The notes: generated by a model from the sequence alone, not told the origin. DNA of 64,000 nucleotides from Streptomyces sp. 378 (GCF_030124145.1 NZ_JASKMS010000007.1:248001-312000); one strand, 5' to 3'. Counted from the first letter of the stretch, positions 34,224 through 47,111 are shown. A program made the numbers and translations.

Positions 34224-35123
34224 CTACAGCCAGCCGGCGAACTCCAGCAGCAGCTCCGCGTCCCGGGGCCGCCCCACCCGGCCCGCCCGCACCCCGGACT
34301 CCACGGCCCGGAACAGCGTCCAGCCCCGCAGCCTGCCCTGGTCCACGTCCAGGGACTCGGCCAGCCGCTTCACCCGACGCCGGGTCGTGGCCGCGCCGGA
34401 CGGCTGGGCGATCAGGTCCTCCACCCGGTCCCGGACCAGCCGGGCCAGATCGAACGCGCACTCACCGACCACCGGGTCGGGCCCGACGGCCAGCCACGGC
34501 ATCCGCTCCCCGGCGAGTACCTTGCTCTGCCGGAACGTGCCGTGCAGCAGCCGGTGTTCGGGCGGCGCCGCCAGCAACTCCTCGCGTGCCGCGAGCGCCA
34601 GGTCGACCAGCGGGGCCACCGCGGGATCGGCCCGCGCCCGGGCCCGCATCGCCTCGGCCTGCCGCCCGGTCCGTTCGGCCACGGTCTCGAAGGGGAAGTC
34701 GGCGGGCGGCTCCACCCACAGCCGCCGCAGCGTCCCCGCCGCCTCCAGCAACGCCTTCGCCTCCGGCAGCGACCGCACCGACACGTCCGGGTGCAGCCGC
34801 TCCAGCAGCAGGACACCCTCGGTCGAGAAGGGTTCCAGCAGGTGTACGGCGCCCCGCCCGGCCCAGTGCGCGAGGGCGGCCCGCTCGGCCTCCGGACGGG
34901 CCCGGCCCGGCGCCAGCTTCAGCACGGCGGGCGTCCCGTCGGCCGCCCGCACCAGCACCACCAGGCTGCTGCGCCCGCCGGGCACCTGCACCCGCTCCAC
35001 GGTCAACTCACGCAGCGCGACGGCCTGCTGCGCCGCCACGGGCAGCTTCTCCAGCCAGTCGTCACCGTCCGGCGCCGTCTCACCGAGTGCCCTGACCAGG
35101 CGCTCAGGCGGTTCGAAAACCAT
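34224..35123 (-). CDS. Aminoglycoside phosphotransferase-like protein, degenerate active site
   Basis: The 299-residue protein has the fold order of the APH/choline kinase family: a lysine strand (PAVLKLAPG), LLLERL hinge, LLHGT loop and CAFDLARLVRDR. The catalytic loop HGDxxxxN appears as HGTFRQSKV (residues 194-202), and the metal-binding DP stretch reads VGPDP. The catalytic Asp is thus replaced by Thr196, so kinase activity is doubtful. It is the last gene of a three-gene minus-strand operon with a DUF4439 protein and a lipoprotein. Confidence 0.75.
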   Translation of the reverse strand: MVFEPPERLVRALGETAPDGDDWLEKLPVAAQQAVALRELTVERVQVPGGRSSLVVLVRAADGTPAVLKLAPGRARPEAERAALAHWAGRGAVHLLEPFSTEGVLLLERLHPDVSVRSLPEAKALLEAAGTLRRLWVEPPADFPFETVAERTGRQAEAMRARARADPAVAPLVDLALAAREELLAAPPEHRLLHGTFRQSKVLAGERMPWLAVGPDPVVGECAFDLARLVRDRVEDLIAQPSGAATTRRRVKRLAESLDVDQGRLRGWTLFRAVESGVRAGRVGRPRDAELLLEFAGWL

Positions 35124-35171
35124 GCGCGAGTCGTTCCCTTCGTGCTGTCCGCGGTGCGTGCCCCGCGTGGG

Positions 35172-35636
35172 TCACGCCGTGGGCGCCGCCGAGGGCGGGG
35201 CCGTGCCGGCCCGCTCGGCGAGCCCAGGGAAGGCTACGCTCCCGCCGCGCCAGCGCACCGCCCGCACCGCCGCCTCCCGCAGCGCCTCGGCGGCCAGGGC
35301 GCGCCGCCCGCCGCCCGCCGCGCGCACCAGGTCGGCGTACACCCCGGCCACCCGGTCCTCCAGCTCGGCGGCGAACCGCACGGCCGCCGCCGCGTCCGGC
35401 ACCGCGAACGGCAGCGCGTACCCGGCGGACGCGGCCACCGGCCGACCCCCCAGGTCCTTCACCTCGCGCACCAGCGCATCCCGGCGCGCCCGGTGCGCGT
35501 CGAACGCCGTGTGCGCCTCGGCGCGCTGCCCGTCGCCGATCTTCCCGCCGACGACGCCGTACCCGTACACCGCCGCGTGCTCGGCCGCCAGTGCCGCCTG
35601 AAGGGCCCTGAGCTCCTGGTCCTTCGCCTCGCTCAC
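35172..35636 (-). CDS. DUF4439 ferritin-like protein
   Basis: This 154-residue helical protein matches DUF4439, a ferritin-like four-helix domain (LQAALAAEHAAVYGYGVVGG). Alanine and arginine dominate. No membrane segment is present. The GTG start overlaps the stop of the upstream lipoprotein, so the two are translated together. A metal-binding role is possible from the fold but cannot be shown. Confidence 0.8.
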   Translation of the reverse strand: MSEAKDQELRALQAALAAEHAAVYGYGVVGGKIGDGQRAEAHTAFDAHRARRDALVREVKDLGGRPVAASAGYALPFAVPDAAAAVRFAAELEDRVAGVYADLVRAAGGGRRALAAEALREAAVRAVRWRGGSVAFPGLAERAGTAPPSAAPTA

Positions 35637-36181
35637 GCGTCCCCCTCCGTCAGCAGATACACGTGCGCCGCCCCGGCCGCCGCCACCGACGCCAGCAGCC
35701 GCGCCAGCTCTCCCGGCACCCCGCCCAGCGCCTTGGCCCGCCGGTCCGCGAGCTCCCGTTCCGCGGCGGCGAGCCCGGCGAGGGCGTCCTTGTCGTTCCC
35801 CGGCACAGCCGCGGACGGCGCGGACGGCACCGAAGCGGACGCCGATGGAGAGCCCGCAGGAGACACCGACGCGGATGCCGAAGGAGAGGCCGAGGACGTC
35901 CGGCCACCGCCGAACGCCCGCGCGTGCCGCACCACCTCCTCGCGCAGCGGTCGCAGCCGCTTCGCGAGCCCGGGCCGGGCGGCGATCACCGCGTCGTACC
36001 GCTCCACCAGCTCCTCGCTGTCCCGGGCCGCACGCGCGCGTGCCCGGTCGGCGGCCGACGGCCCGTCGCCGGCCGGCCCGCCGCCGGTGCAGCTCGACAG
36101 GGCGAGAGCCGCCGGGGCGAGGGCGAGCAGACTCCTTCTGCGCGGCCCCGAGCGGGCACGCGGCGATGGGGGGAACGGCAC
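35633..36181 (-). CDS. Putative lipoprotein
   Basis: The 182-residue protein starts with GTG at 36181 and has an arginine-rich n-region (RRRSLLALAPAALALSSC) with a lipobox cysteine at residue 31. The mature part is helical and charged, then has a Ser/Ala/Pro repeat segment (SASPSASASVSP), and ends in another helical region that resembles the ferritin-like pattern of its neighbour. A longer reading frame reaches back to 36451 but would overlap rimP. It starts the small operon with DUF4439. Confidence 0.7.
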   Translation of the reverse strand: MPFPPSPRARSGPRRRSLLALAPAALALSSCTGGGPAGDGPSAADRARARAARDSEELVERYDAVIAARPGLAKRLRPLREEVVRHARAFGGGRTSSASPSASASVSPAGSPSASASVPSAPSAAVPGNDKDALAGLAAAERELADRRAKALGGVPGELARLLASVAAAGAAHVYLLTEGDA

Positions 36182-36398
36182 GTCAGACGTCCTCGGGGGC
36201 TCGTTTCGAGAAACATTCGAGAAAGAAGGGACGGCAAGGGCTGCCCGCCCGTGATCACGGTACCCGGGCCCCCGCCCGGCATCACTCAGCGGCACCGTTC
36301 GTGACCGGGTGGACGGCAACACTCCCCGCGACCGGATACCCTTTGACCAGACACGCGCCCCATCCCACAACAGCACACGCGGCCGAGGAGTCACCCGG

Positions 36399-36896
36399 AT
36401 GAGCACCACCCAGAGCGAGAGGCTGCGAGGACTGCTGGAGCCGCTCGTCACCTCTCAGGGCCTGGATCTCGAAGAGATCGAGGTGGACTCCGTCGGACGC
36501 AAGCGTGTGCTGCGGGTCGTCGTCGACTCGGACACGGGCGCCGACCTGGACCAGATCGCCGATGTGAGCCGCGCGCTCTCGGCGAAGCTCGACGAGACGA
36601 ACGCGATGGGCGAGGGCGAGTACACCCTCGAGGTCGGCACCCCGGGCGCGGAGCGCCCGCTCACGGAACACCGGCACTACGTCCGCGCCACGGACCGGCT
36701 GGTGAGGTTCCAGCTGGCCGAGGGCGGCGAACTGGTCGCCAGGATCCTGAAGGTCGACGACGAGGGTGTCGACACCGAGGTGCCCGGGGTGAAGGGCCGC
36801 AAGGCCACCGCGCGCAGACTCGTCTTCGACGACATCGTCCGGGCACGTGTGCAGGTCGAGTTCAGCCGCAAGGACAAGAAGGAAGAGGAGGCGTAG
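36399..36896 (+). CDS. rimP: Ribosome maturation factor RimP
   Basis: This 165-residue protein assists assembly of the small ribosomal subunit. The N-terminal domain ([18 protein letters not shown]) and the conserved [19 protein letters not shown] are present. GAGGAG lies eight bases before the ATG. It opens the classic rimP-nusA-ylxR-infB cluster, and nusA begins 2 bases after its stop. Confidence 0.94.
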   Translation: MSTTQSERLRGLLEPLVTSQGLDLEEIEVDSVGRKRVLRVVVDSDTGADLDQIADVSRALSAKLDETNAMGEGEYTLEVGTPGAERPLTEHRHYVRATDRLVRFQLAEGGELVARILKVDDEGVDTEVPGVKGRKATARRLVFDDIVRARVQVEFSRKDKKEEEA

Positions 36897-36898
36897 CC

Positions 36899-37897
36899 GT
36901 GGACATCGACATGAGTGCCCTGCGGGGCTTGGTTCGGGAGAAGGAGATCTCCTTCCCCCTGCTGGTCGAGGCGATCGAGTCGGCCCTCCTCATCGCCTAC
37001 CACCGCACCGAGGGAAGCCGCCGCCACGCGCGCGTGGAGCTCGACCGGGAGACCGGCCATGTGACCGTGTGGGCGAAGGAGGACCCCGCCGACCTCGAGG
37101 AGGGCCAGGAGGCCCGCGAGTTCGACGACACCCCGTCCGGCTTCGGCCGTATCGCCGCCACCACGGCCAAGCAGGTCATCCTGCAGCGCCTGCGCGACGC
37201 CGAGGACGACGCGACGCTCGGCGAGTACGCCGGCCGTGAGGGCGACATCGTCACCGGCGTGGTCCAGCAGGGCCGCGACCCGAAGAACGTGCTCGTCGAC
37301 ATCGGCAAGCTCGAGGCCATCCTGCCGGTGCAGGAGCAGGTGCCGGGGGAGACCTACCAGCACGGCATGCGGCTGCGCAGTTACGTGGTCCGGGTCGCCA
37401 AGGGCGTCCGCGGCCCGTCCGTGACGCTGTCGCGCACCCACCCCAACCTGGTGAAGAAGCTCTTCGCCCTGGAGGTGCCGGAGATCGCCGACGGTTCGGT
37501 GGAGATCTCCGCGATCGCCCGTGAGGCCGGTCACCGCACGAAGATCGCCGTACGGTCCACCCGCTCCGGCCTGAACGCCAAGGGCGCCTGCATCGGCCCC
37601 ATGGGCGGCCGTGTGCGCAACGTCATGGCCGAGCTGAACGGCGAGAAGATCGACATCGTGGACTGGTCGGACGACCCGGCCGACATGGTGGCGAACGCGC
37701 TGTCCCCGGCCCGGGTCTCCAAGGTGGAGATCGTGGACATGGCGACCCGGTCGGCCCGGGTGACCGTGCCCGACTACCAGCTGTCCCTGGCCATCGGCAA
37801 GGAAGGGCAGAACGCCCGCCTCGCGGCCCGGCTGACCGGCTGGCGGATCGACATCCGCCCGGACACGGAACCGGCCGGCAACCACTCCGAGGAATAG
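36899..37897 (+). CDS. nusA: Transcription factor NusA
   Basis: This 332-residue protein binds RNA polymerase and controls pausing, termination and antitermination. The RNAP-binding N-terminal domain is followed by S1 ([14 protein letters not shown]), KH1 ([18 protein letters not shown]) and KH2 ([18 protein letters not shown]). It lacks the C-terminal acidic repeats of the E. coli protein, as is usual for actinobacteria. GTG start. Confidence 0.96.
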   Translation: MDIDMSALRGLVREKEISFPLLVEAIESALLIAYHRTEGSRRHARVELDRETGHVTVWAKEDPADLEEGQEAREFDDTPSGFGRIAATTAKQVILQRLRDAEDDATLGEYAGREGDIVTGVVQQGRDPKNVLVDIGKLEAILPVQEQVPGETYQHGMRLRSYVVRVAKGVRGPSVTLSRTHPNLVKKLFALEVPEIADGSVEISAIAREAGHRTKIAVRSTRSGLNAKGACIGPMGGRVRNVMAELNGEKIDIVDWSDDPADMVANALSPARVSKVEIVDMATRSARVTVPDYQLSLAIGKEGQNARLAARLTGWRIDIRPDTEPAGNHSEE

Positions 37898-37999
37898 ATC
37901 CAAGCCGCGCGCCGTTCAGATCACGACAGGTTCATGCGCGCCAACTGTTCGAATGCTGCCCCAAAGGGGTGAGGCGCGCATGGGGAGGTAGACTTGACG

Positions 38000-38296
38000 G
38001 TGTCTGGCCGGACGCGGGACCGAGCATGCCCTGAACGCACGTGTGTGGGGTGCCGGGAGCGAGCGGCCAAGACGGAACTGCTGCGGATCGTAGCGATCAG
38101 GGACGCATGCGTCCCTGATCCACGCGGTACGCTGCCCGGCCGGGGTGCGTACGTTCACCCCGCACCGGTCTGTCTCGACCAGGCGGTACGCCGCCGGGCG
38201 TTCCCGAGGGCACTGCGCGTCCCGGGACCGCTCGACACAAAGGCGTTGCGCCGATACGTCGAGCAGACGACAGTTGCCGAGCAGGCAACACGGTAA
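38000..38296 (+). CDS. YlxR (DUF448) RNA-binding-like protein
   Basis: This small basic protein of 98 residues has the YlxR signature ERTCVGCRERAAKTELLRIV followed by DPRGTLPGRGAYVHP. It lies between nusA and infB in nearly all Gram-positive genomes. I take the GTG at 38000; a TTG at 37994 is nearer to the GGGAGG site and would add two residues. The coding sequence contains a perfect 26-bp palindrome. Confidence 0.88.
   Translation: MSGRTRDRACPERTCVGCRERAAKTELLRIVAIRDACVPDPRGTLPGRGAYVHPAPVCLDQAVRRRAFPRALRVPGPLDTKALRRYVEQTTVAEQATR
38095..38120. repeat. Perfect 26-bp palindrome inside ylxR
   Basis: GATCAGGGACGCA is followed directly by its exact reverse complement, with no loop. It covers codons in the middle of ylxR. 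Confidence 0.9.
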
Positions 38297-38441
38297 GACG
38301 TGCCGTACGGAACCCCGTGCGGCTAGGTACCTCGCGAGTCGAAAGCAGGTCGAGATTGCGATGAGCACTCGATGAGTACGCGATGAGTACGCCCATGAAC
38401 TAGCGACGGTCCGGACGCAACCCGGACCTCAAAGGAGCGAA

Positions 38442-41591
<3,150 letters not shown>

Positions 41592-41605
41592 CCTGAGCCA
41601 CGATC

Positions 41606-41643
41606 GGGGCCGATCGGCGGGACTTATTCCGTCGATCGGCCCC
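41606..41643 (+). terminator. Hairpin after infB
   Basis: GGGGCCGATCG pairs with CGATCGGCCCC across a 16-base loop that itself can pair inside, 15 bases after the infB stop. Confidence 0.75.
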
Positions 41644-41724
41644 GGCCGTTGCGTGTACGGTTCCCGTATCGGCGTCGAAGCGTGGCGCCCGTACCCCGAA
41701 CCGGCGGGACATCCGGATACACAC

Positions 41725-42018
41725 ATGTATGTGGGGACTCTGTCCTTCGATCTGCTCCTCGGCGACGTCCACTCGCTCAAGGAGAAACGCTCTGTCGTCC
41801 GTCCGATCGTGGCCGAACTCCAGCGCAAGTACGGGGTGAGCGCGGCGGAGACGGGTAACCAGGACCTCCACCGCAGGGCCGAGATCGGGCTCGCCGTGGT
41901 CTCGGGGGAGACGGGACACCTCACCGACGTACTGGACCGCTGTGAGCGGCTGGTCGCCGGGCGGCCCGAAGTCGAACTGCTCTCGGTTCGACGCAGGCTC
42001 CACAGCGACGAAGACTGA
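41725..42018 (+). CDS. DUF503 family protein
   Basis: This 97-residue protein has the DUF503 start (MYVGTLSFDLLLGDVHSLKEKRSVVRP) and the GNQDLHRRAEIGLAVVS motif. It sits between infB and rbfA, where this family is usually found. Its function is unknown, although the context suggests ribosome biogenesis. The ATG at 41725 is preferred to the in-frame ATG/GTG codons upstream because the conserved sequence begins there. Confidence 0.88.
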   Translation: MYVGTLSFDLLLGDVHSLKEKRSVVRPIVAELQRKYGVSAAETGNQDLHRRAEIGLAVVSGETGHLTDVLDRCERLVAGRPEVELLSVRRRLHSDED

Positions 42019-42050
42019 AGCAACGAGTAAGCACTTAAGGAGACGGACCA

Positions 42051-42503
42051 GTGGCCGACAACGCGCGGGCTAAAAGGCTGGCGGACCTCATCCGAGAGGT
42101 GGTGGCCCAGAAGCTGCAGCGCGGGATCAAGGACCCGCGGCTCGGCTCGCACGTCACCATCACGGACACCCGGGTCACGGGTGACCTGCGGGAGGCGACC
42201 GTCTTCTACACGGTGTACGGGGACGACGAGGAGCGCGCGGCGGCCGCCGCCGGCCTGGAGAGTGCCAAGGGCGTCCTGCGCTCCGAGGTGGGCAGGGCCG
42301 CCGGGGTGAAGTTCACGCCGACCCTGGCCTTCGTCATGGACGCCCTGCCGGACAACGCCCGCACCATCGAGGACCTCCTCGACAAGGCGCGCCAGTCCGA
42401 CGAGAAGGTGCGCGAGGCGTCCGCGGGCGCGAAGTACGCCGGCGAAGCCGACCCGTACCGCAAGCCCGAAGACGACGACGAGACGGACGACGCCGCCGAA
42501 TGA
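42051..42503 (+). CDS. rbfA: Ribosome-binding factor A
   Basis: The 150-residue protein matures the small ribosomal subunit. KRLADLIREVVAQKL and the KH-like core (VTITDTRVTGDLREATVFYTVYGD) are present, with a charged acidic C-terminal tail. GTG start with AAGGAG upstream. It overlaps truB by ATGA. Confidence 0.94.
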   Translation: MADNARAKRLADLIREVVAQKLQRGIKDPRLGSHVTITDTRVTGDLREATVFYTVYGDDEERAAAAAGLESAKGVLRSEVGRAAGVKFTPTLAFVMDALPDNARTIEDLLDKARQSDEKVREASAGAKYAGEADPYRKPEDDDETDDAAE

Positions 42504-43405
42504 CCCAGAAGCACACCACGCCCGACGGCCTTGTCATCGTCGACAAGCCGTCGGGCTTCACTTCGCACGACGTCGTCGCCAAGATGCGCGGCATCGCCAG
42601 GACGCGACGCGTCGGGCACGCCGGCACGCTCGACCCGATGGCGACGGGCGTCCTCGTCCTCGGCGTCGAGAAGGCCACCAAGCTCCTCGGCCACCTCGCG
42701 CTGACCGAGAAGGAGTACCTGGGCACCATCCGGCTCGGGCAGAACACCCTCACCGACGACGCCGAGGGGGAGATCACCTCCTCCACCGACGCCTCCGGGA
42801 TCACCCGCGACGCCGTCGACGTCGGCATCGCCAAGCTGACCGGCGCCATCATGCAGGTGCCGTCCAAGGTCAGCGCCATCAAGATCAACGGCGTGCGCTC
42901 CTACAAGCGGGCTCGCGAGGGCGAGGAGTTCGAGATCCCGGCCCGGCCCGTCACGGTCTCCTCCTTCGGCGTGTACGACGTCCGGGAAGCCGTCGCCGAC
43001 GACGGCACGGCCGTACTCGACCTGGTCGTCTCGGTCGTCTGCTCCTCCGGCACCTACATCCGGGCCCTGGCCCGCGATCTGGGCGCCGACCTCGGCGTCG
43101 GCGGTCACCTCACCGCCCTGCGCCGCACCCGCGTCGGCCCCTACAAGCTGGACGCGGCCCGCACGCTCGACCAGCTCCAGCAGGAGCTGACCGTGATGCC
43201 CGTCGCCGAGGCCGCCACGGCCGCGTTCCCCCGCTGGGACGTCGACACCCGGCGGGCCAAGCTGCTCACCAACGGCGTACGGCTGGAGATGCCCGAGACA
43301 TACGCGGGCGCCGGACCCGTCGCCGTCTTCGACCCGGAGGGCCGCTTCCTCGCGCTCGTCGAGGAGCAGCGGGGCAAGGCCAAGAGCCTGGCCGTCTTCG
43401 CCTGA
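42500..43405 (+). CDS. truB: tRNA pseudouridine-55 synthase TruB
   Basis: The 301-residue enzyme isomerises U55 of tRNA. Its catalytic aspartate is D45 in GHAGTLDPMATG, and the KPSGFTSHDVV and RALARDLG motifs are present. It is coupled to rbfA by overlapping start and stop. A strong hairpin follows and ends the operon. Confidence 0.95.
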   Translation: MTQKHTTPDGLVIVDKPSGFTSHDVVAKMRGIARTRRVGHAGTLDPMATGVLVLGVEKATKLLGHLALTEKEYLGTIRLGQNTLTDDAEGEITSSTDASGITRDAVDVGIAKLTGAIMQVPSKVSAIKINGVRSYKRAREGEEFEIPARPVTVSSFGVYDVREAVADDGTAVLDLVVSVVCSSGTYIRALARDLGADLGVGGHLTALRRTRVGPYKLDAARTLDQLQQELTVMPVAEAATAAFPRWDVDTRRAKLLTNGVRLEMPETYAGAGPVAVFDPEGRFLALVEEQRGKAKSLAVFA

Positions 43406-43432
43406 CGGGCGAACCGGGGGACCGGGAGCCGC

Positions 43433-43479
43433 CCGTGGAGCGGCGGCCACGGGGTACCTCCACTTCCGCCGCTCCACGG
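43433..43479 (+). terminator. Terminator after truB
   Basis: CCGTGGAGCGGCGG pairs perfectly with CCGCCGCTCCACGG around a 19-base loop, 28 bases past the stop. Confidence 0.8.
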
Positions 43480-43670
43480 TCCCCCCCCCTCGGTTCCCCC
43501 ACCCCTAGGGTGTATCCAGCCGTCCCGGTTCCTTCACCCGTCCGTGCGGGCGCTCGGAGTGAACCGGGGGAGCGGAAGGGGGCGCTTTCGCAGAGCGGCC
43601 TGTCCCGCTGATCATCCCGCCCCTACCGTCGAACACAAGGGCACGGGTGTACGGCGGGGAGGCTCGACGA

Positions 43671-46600
43671 ATGGCGTCGCGGAACCGGTCCCGGGAGGCG
43701 GACGACAGCCCACAAGGCTCCCTGGTCCGCCCCGGAACAGCGGGGCACGAGGAGGGGGCGATCCCCGAGGACGCCCTCGTCCGTATCCACGATCCGGCCG
43801 GCCGCCCCCGCGGCACCGGCTTCCTGGCCGACCACCACGGCACGCTGATCACCAGCCACGAGGCCGTCGACGGGCTGCCCCGGCTCGTGCTGCACGGGGC
43901 CGGGGACCGCCGCCGGGTCGTGGCCGCCGACGCGGTCGTCCCGCTGCCCGCGCTGGACCTGGCCCTCGTGCGGACCGAGGGCCTCGGCGTGCCGCCCCTG
44001 CCCGTCACCGTGCGGGAGCGCCCCGGGACCGGCGCCTATGTGCGGATCGCCGCCGGCGGCTGGCGCGAGGCCCGGGTGCTGGGCCCGGCCGCCGTGACGT
44101 ACACGGCCACGGACCGCTTCCACCGCCTCCACGCGCTGGAGCTGGCGGTCGGCACGGCGGGGCGGGACGCCCTGCGGCCGAGCGGCGGAGCGGCCGGCGG
44201 GCCCGTGCTCGACGCCGAGACGGGCGCCGTCGTCGCCGTCCTCGGCACCGCGCTCAGCTCCGACCACCGCGACGTCGGATTCGCCGTACCCCTGCACTCC
44301 CGGGTCCCCGGAGCGGGGGGCCCGCTCGCCGAACTGCTCGCCGACAACGCGGCGACGGTCCCCGCCTACGGGCCCGATCTCAACCTGGCCGGGGTGCTGG
44401 AGCTGACCGGCACTTCGGTGGGGCTGGACGGTCCGCCCGGCGGGACCGGTGTGCCGGACCCGGTCGAACGGGCGGGCATCGCGGCCGAGTTGGACGCCTT
44501 CACGGCGGGCCGGACAGTCGTCCTCGGTCTCGTCGGAGCACCCGGCAGCGGTCGTACGACGGAACTCGCGGCGTTCGCCGCGCGCCGTGGCCGCAGCGGG
44601 CAGCCCACGCTGTGGCTGCGCGGCTGCGAACTGCGGGACGACGACACATCGGTGGCGGACGCCGTACGCCGCGCGCTCACCCGGGCCGCTCCCGCCGTCG
44701 CCGCCGCCCGGAGGCTCCCGCCCCCTCTGCCCTCCCCGGCCGACCCGGGGGACACCACGCCCGAGCGCCTGGCCCGCCTCGCCGGTTCCCTCGGCCGGCC
44801 CCTGCTGCTCCTGCTGGACGGCCCCGAGGAGATGCCACCGGCGGTGGCTCGCCGCCTGGCCGACTGGGCGGACGCGACCGCGGGCTGGCTGCGGGAGACC
44901 GGGGCGCGGCTGGTGGTGGCGTGCCGCCCGGAGTACTGGGGGGAGATGCCGCAGCCGCTGCGTCGACCGTGCGTACGACTCGGCGACCTCACCGAGGACG
45001 AGGCCCGCGAGGCCCGGCTGCGGCACGGCATCGCCGAGGGCGCCCTCGTCGGCACCGGCGCCCGGCACCCCCTCACCCTCCGTCTGCTCGCCGAGATCCG
45101 GGACGAGCTCGGCGACGCCGCCGACCCTCCGGTCGTCCTCACGGCCCCCGTCGGCCGGGACGACGTCTTCTCCGCCTACCTCGACCTGATGGCCCTGCGC
45201 ATCGCCCGGCGGCTGGCAGCCGGCCACGGCCTGCGCGGCGGTGCCGTACGCCGGCTGGCCGCCAAGGTGGCCGGACAGGTGCACGAGGCCGCCCGGCGCA
45301 GCCTCGGCCCCGGACCGGGGGACCTGGACCGGGAGGCGTTCGAGGCGGTGTTCCCGTGGGGGCCCGCCCCGGCGCGGCTCGGCGGCTGCCCCGGCTGGGC
45401 GTCGGCCGTACTCGCCGAGGGTCTGCTCGTGCCCGCCGGGCCCGGCTACCGCTTCGCGCACGAGGGGCTGGCCGACTGGCTCCAGGGCATGCACCTCGAC
45501 CTCGACGAGGCCCTGCACGTCCTCGTCCACCGCGGTGCGGACGCTCAGCCGGACACGGTGCCGCACCATCGCATCGGGCCGGTCGTCCAGGCCCTGCTGT
45601 ACCTCGCCCGTCACCGCGGCGCCGGTCAGCTGGCCTCCCGCCTGGCCGACCTGGTGCACGCCCTGGACGCCGATCCACGCTCCTGGTGGGCCGCCCGGCT
45701 GCTCGCCGGGACGCTTACGGCCCTGCCCGACGCGACGCCGTACACCGAGGTGCTGCGGCTGCTCGCCGATCGGATCGTGGCCTGGCGGCGACAGGAGCGG
45801 CCCGTGCCGCGGGAGCTCGGCCCCGCCTTCTGGACCGGCGTAGGGCTGCCCGAAGAGGCGCGCTGCGCCCTGCTGCGGCGGCTGGTGCACGCCGACGGGC
45901 CGCCCTGCCAGGCCGGGCCCCGTTTCCTGGACGCCGTCGCCGGACTCCTCGTCGCCGACCCCACCGCCGTGCAACCGCAGCTCGCCCGCTGGTTCGACGA
46001 CGAGCAACCGCTGCCCGCCACCCCGCACGCGACCGTGGCCACCGCGGCACAGGCGCTGCTGTACACCCACCGCCACGGCGCCCTGGACGACCTGACGGAC
46101 ATGCTGGTCGACCGCGCGCACCGGCGGGCCGACGAACTGCTCGCCGTGCTGGCCGAGGAGGAGCCGTCGGCGGTGTGCCGGGCCGTCGACCGGTGGGCGC
46201 GCGACGAGCGGCAGGTGCGCAGGGGCGCCGCGGCGGCGCACGGACTGCGGGTCGCGCCGCACGTCAGCACGGGAGACGACCGCGCCCTCCTGCGCTACGC
46301 GGCCCTCACCCTGCTCGCCCGCCCCGCCGACCGCGCCCTGCACGGTGGCGCGCTCGCCCTCCTCGCCCAGGACCCCCACACCCGGGCGCGCTACCTCCCG
46401 AGGGCCCTGGAGTACTTCGCGGCGGGCGACCCGCGGTTCGCACCGGACGTGCTCGCCGGGGCTCTCCCGACCGACCCCGAGCCGGTCCTCGGGGCCTTCG
46501 CGGCCCGGCTGGAGCGGCCGGACGCGGAGGAGGCGCTGCGGGCCCTCGTCGACGCCACACCGCCCGGCCTGGCCCGGCGGATCGCCGCACTGGTATGCAG

Positions 46601-47111
46601 GGCGGCACGGCAGCGGCCGGAACTCGCCGGGCAGGTGGCCGCGTACGCGGACCAGCGACTGGACCGTGGCCCCGCCGCCCGGCCCGTGCTCCTGCCGCTG
46701 GTCACCGGCCTGCTGGAGGACGGCGACGTACGCCTGCGGTGCGCCCTCGCCGCCGTTCTGTCGCCGCCCGGCATCCCCGCCTCGCGTCCGCTGCGCCGCG
46801 AACTGCGCGAAGCCCTTCTGACCGGGGAGCACGACACCGACGTCCTCGACGCTCTGCTGCACGCCGCCGCCCGCAACGGCGGCGACGACCTGCGCGAGCT
46901 CGTCCACCGCATCGGACTGCTCCTCGTGCGCACTCCGGAGGGCGCCGCCTGCTTCGACCGCGCCCTGGTCGACCTGGGCCGGCACGTGCCCGGCTTCGCC
47001 GCCCGTGCGGCCGGCTGGCTGGCCGAGGCGCCCGAGCGGTGGGCGGCGCTGGTCGGGCCCAGCTCCCACCGGATGATCGAGAACCTGGCGGGCACCGGCG
47101 TCCCCGCGTGA
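43671..47111 (+). CDS. Trypsin-like fold fused to STAND-type NTPase and helical repeats
   Basis: This 1,146-residue protein has three parts. Residues ~30-215 have a chymotrypsin-like protease pattern: H63 in LITSHEAV and D96 in LDLALVR are in place, but the nucleophile motif reads GAAGGPVLD, with Ala175 where GxSGGP is expected. Residues ~285-460 form a P-loop NTPase: the Walker A GAPGSGRTT has Arg295 instead of Lys, and LLLLLDGPEE is the Walker B. The rest is helical repeat (HEAT-like) sequence. The layout resembles STAND signalling proteins. I chose the ATG after GGGGAGG. It lies between truB and ribF, away from any known defence genes. Its function is unknown. Confidence 0.8.
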   Translation: MASRNRSREADDSPQGSLVRPGTAGHEEGAIPEDALVRIHDPAGRPRGTGFLADHHGTLITSHEAVDGLPRLVLHGAGDRRRVVAADAVVPLPALDLALVRTEGLGVPPLPVTVRERPGTGAYVRIAAGGWREARVLGPAAVTYTATDRFHRLHALELAVGTAGRDALRPSGGAAGGPVLDAETGAVVAVLGTALSSDHRDVGFAVPLHSRVPGAGGPLAELLADNAATVPAYGPDLNLAGVLELTGTSVGLDGPPGGTGVPDPVERAGIAAELDAFTAGRTVVLGLVGAPGSGRTTELAAFAARRGRSGQPTLWLRGCELRDDDTSVADAVRRALTRAAPAVAAARRLPPPLPSPADPGDTTPERLARLAGSLGRPLLLLLDGPEEMPPAVARRLADWADATAGWLRETGARLVVACRPEYWGEMPQPLRRPCVRLGDLTEDEAREARLRHGIAEGALVGTGARHPLTLRLLAEIRDELGDAADPPVVLTAPVGRDDVFSAYLDLMALRIARRLAAGHGLRGGAVRRLAAKVAGQVHEAARRSLGPGPGDLDREAFEAVFPWGPAPARLGGCPGWASAVLAEGLLVPAGPGYRFAHEGLADWLQGMHLDLDEALHVLVHRGADAQPDTVPHHRIGPVVQALLYLARHRGAGQLASRLADLVHALDADPRSWWAARLLAGTLTALPDATPYTEVLRLLADRIVAWRRQERPVPRELGPAFWTGVGLPEEARCALLRRLVHADGPPCQAGPRFLDAVAGLLVADPTAVQPQLARWFDDEQPLPATPHATVATAAQALLYTHRHGALDDLTDMLVDRAHRRADELLAVLAEEEPSAVCRAVDRWARDERQVRRGAAAAHGLRVAPHVSTGDDRALLRYAALTLLARPADRALHGGALALLAQDPHTRARYLPRALEYFAAGDPRFAPDVLAGALPTDPEPVLGAFAARLERPDAEEALRALVDATPPGLARRIAALVCRAARQRPELAGQVAAYADQRLDRGPAARPVLLPLVTGLLEDGDVRLRCALAAVLSPPGIPASRPLRRELREALLTGEHDTDVLDALLHAAARNGGDDLRELVHRIGLLLVRTPEGAACFDRALVDLGRHVPGFAARAAGWLAEAPERWAALVGPSSHRMIENLAGTGVPA

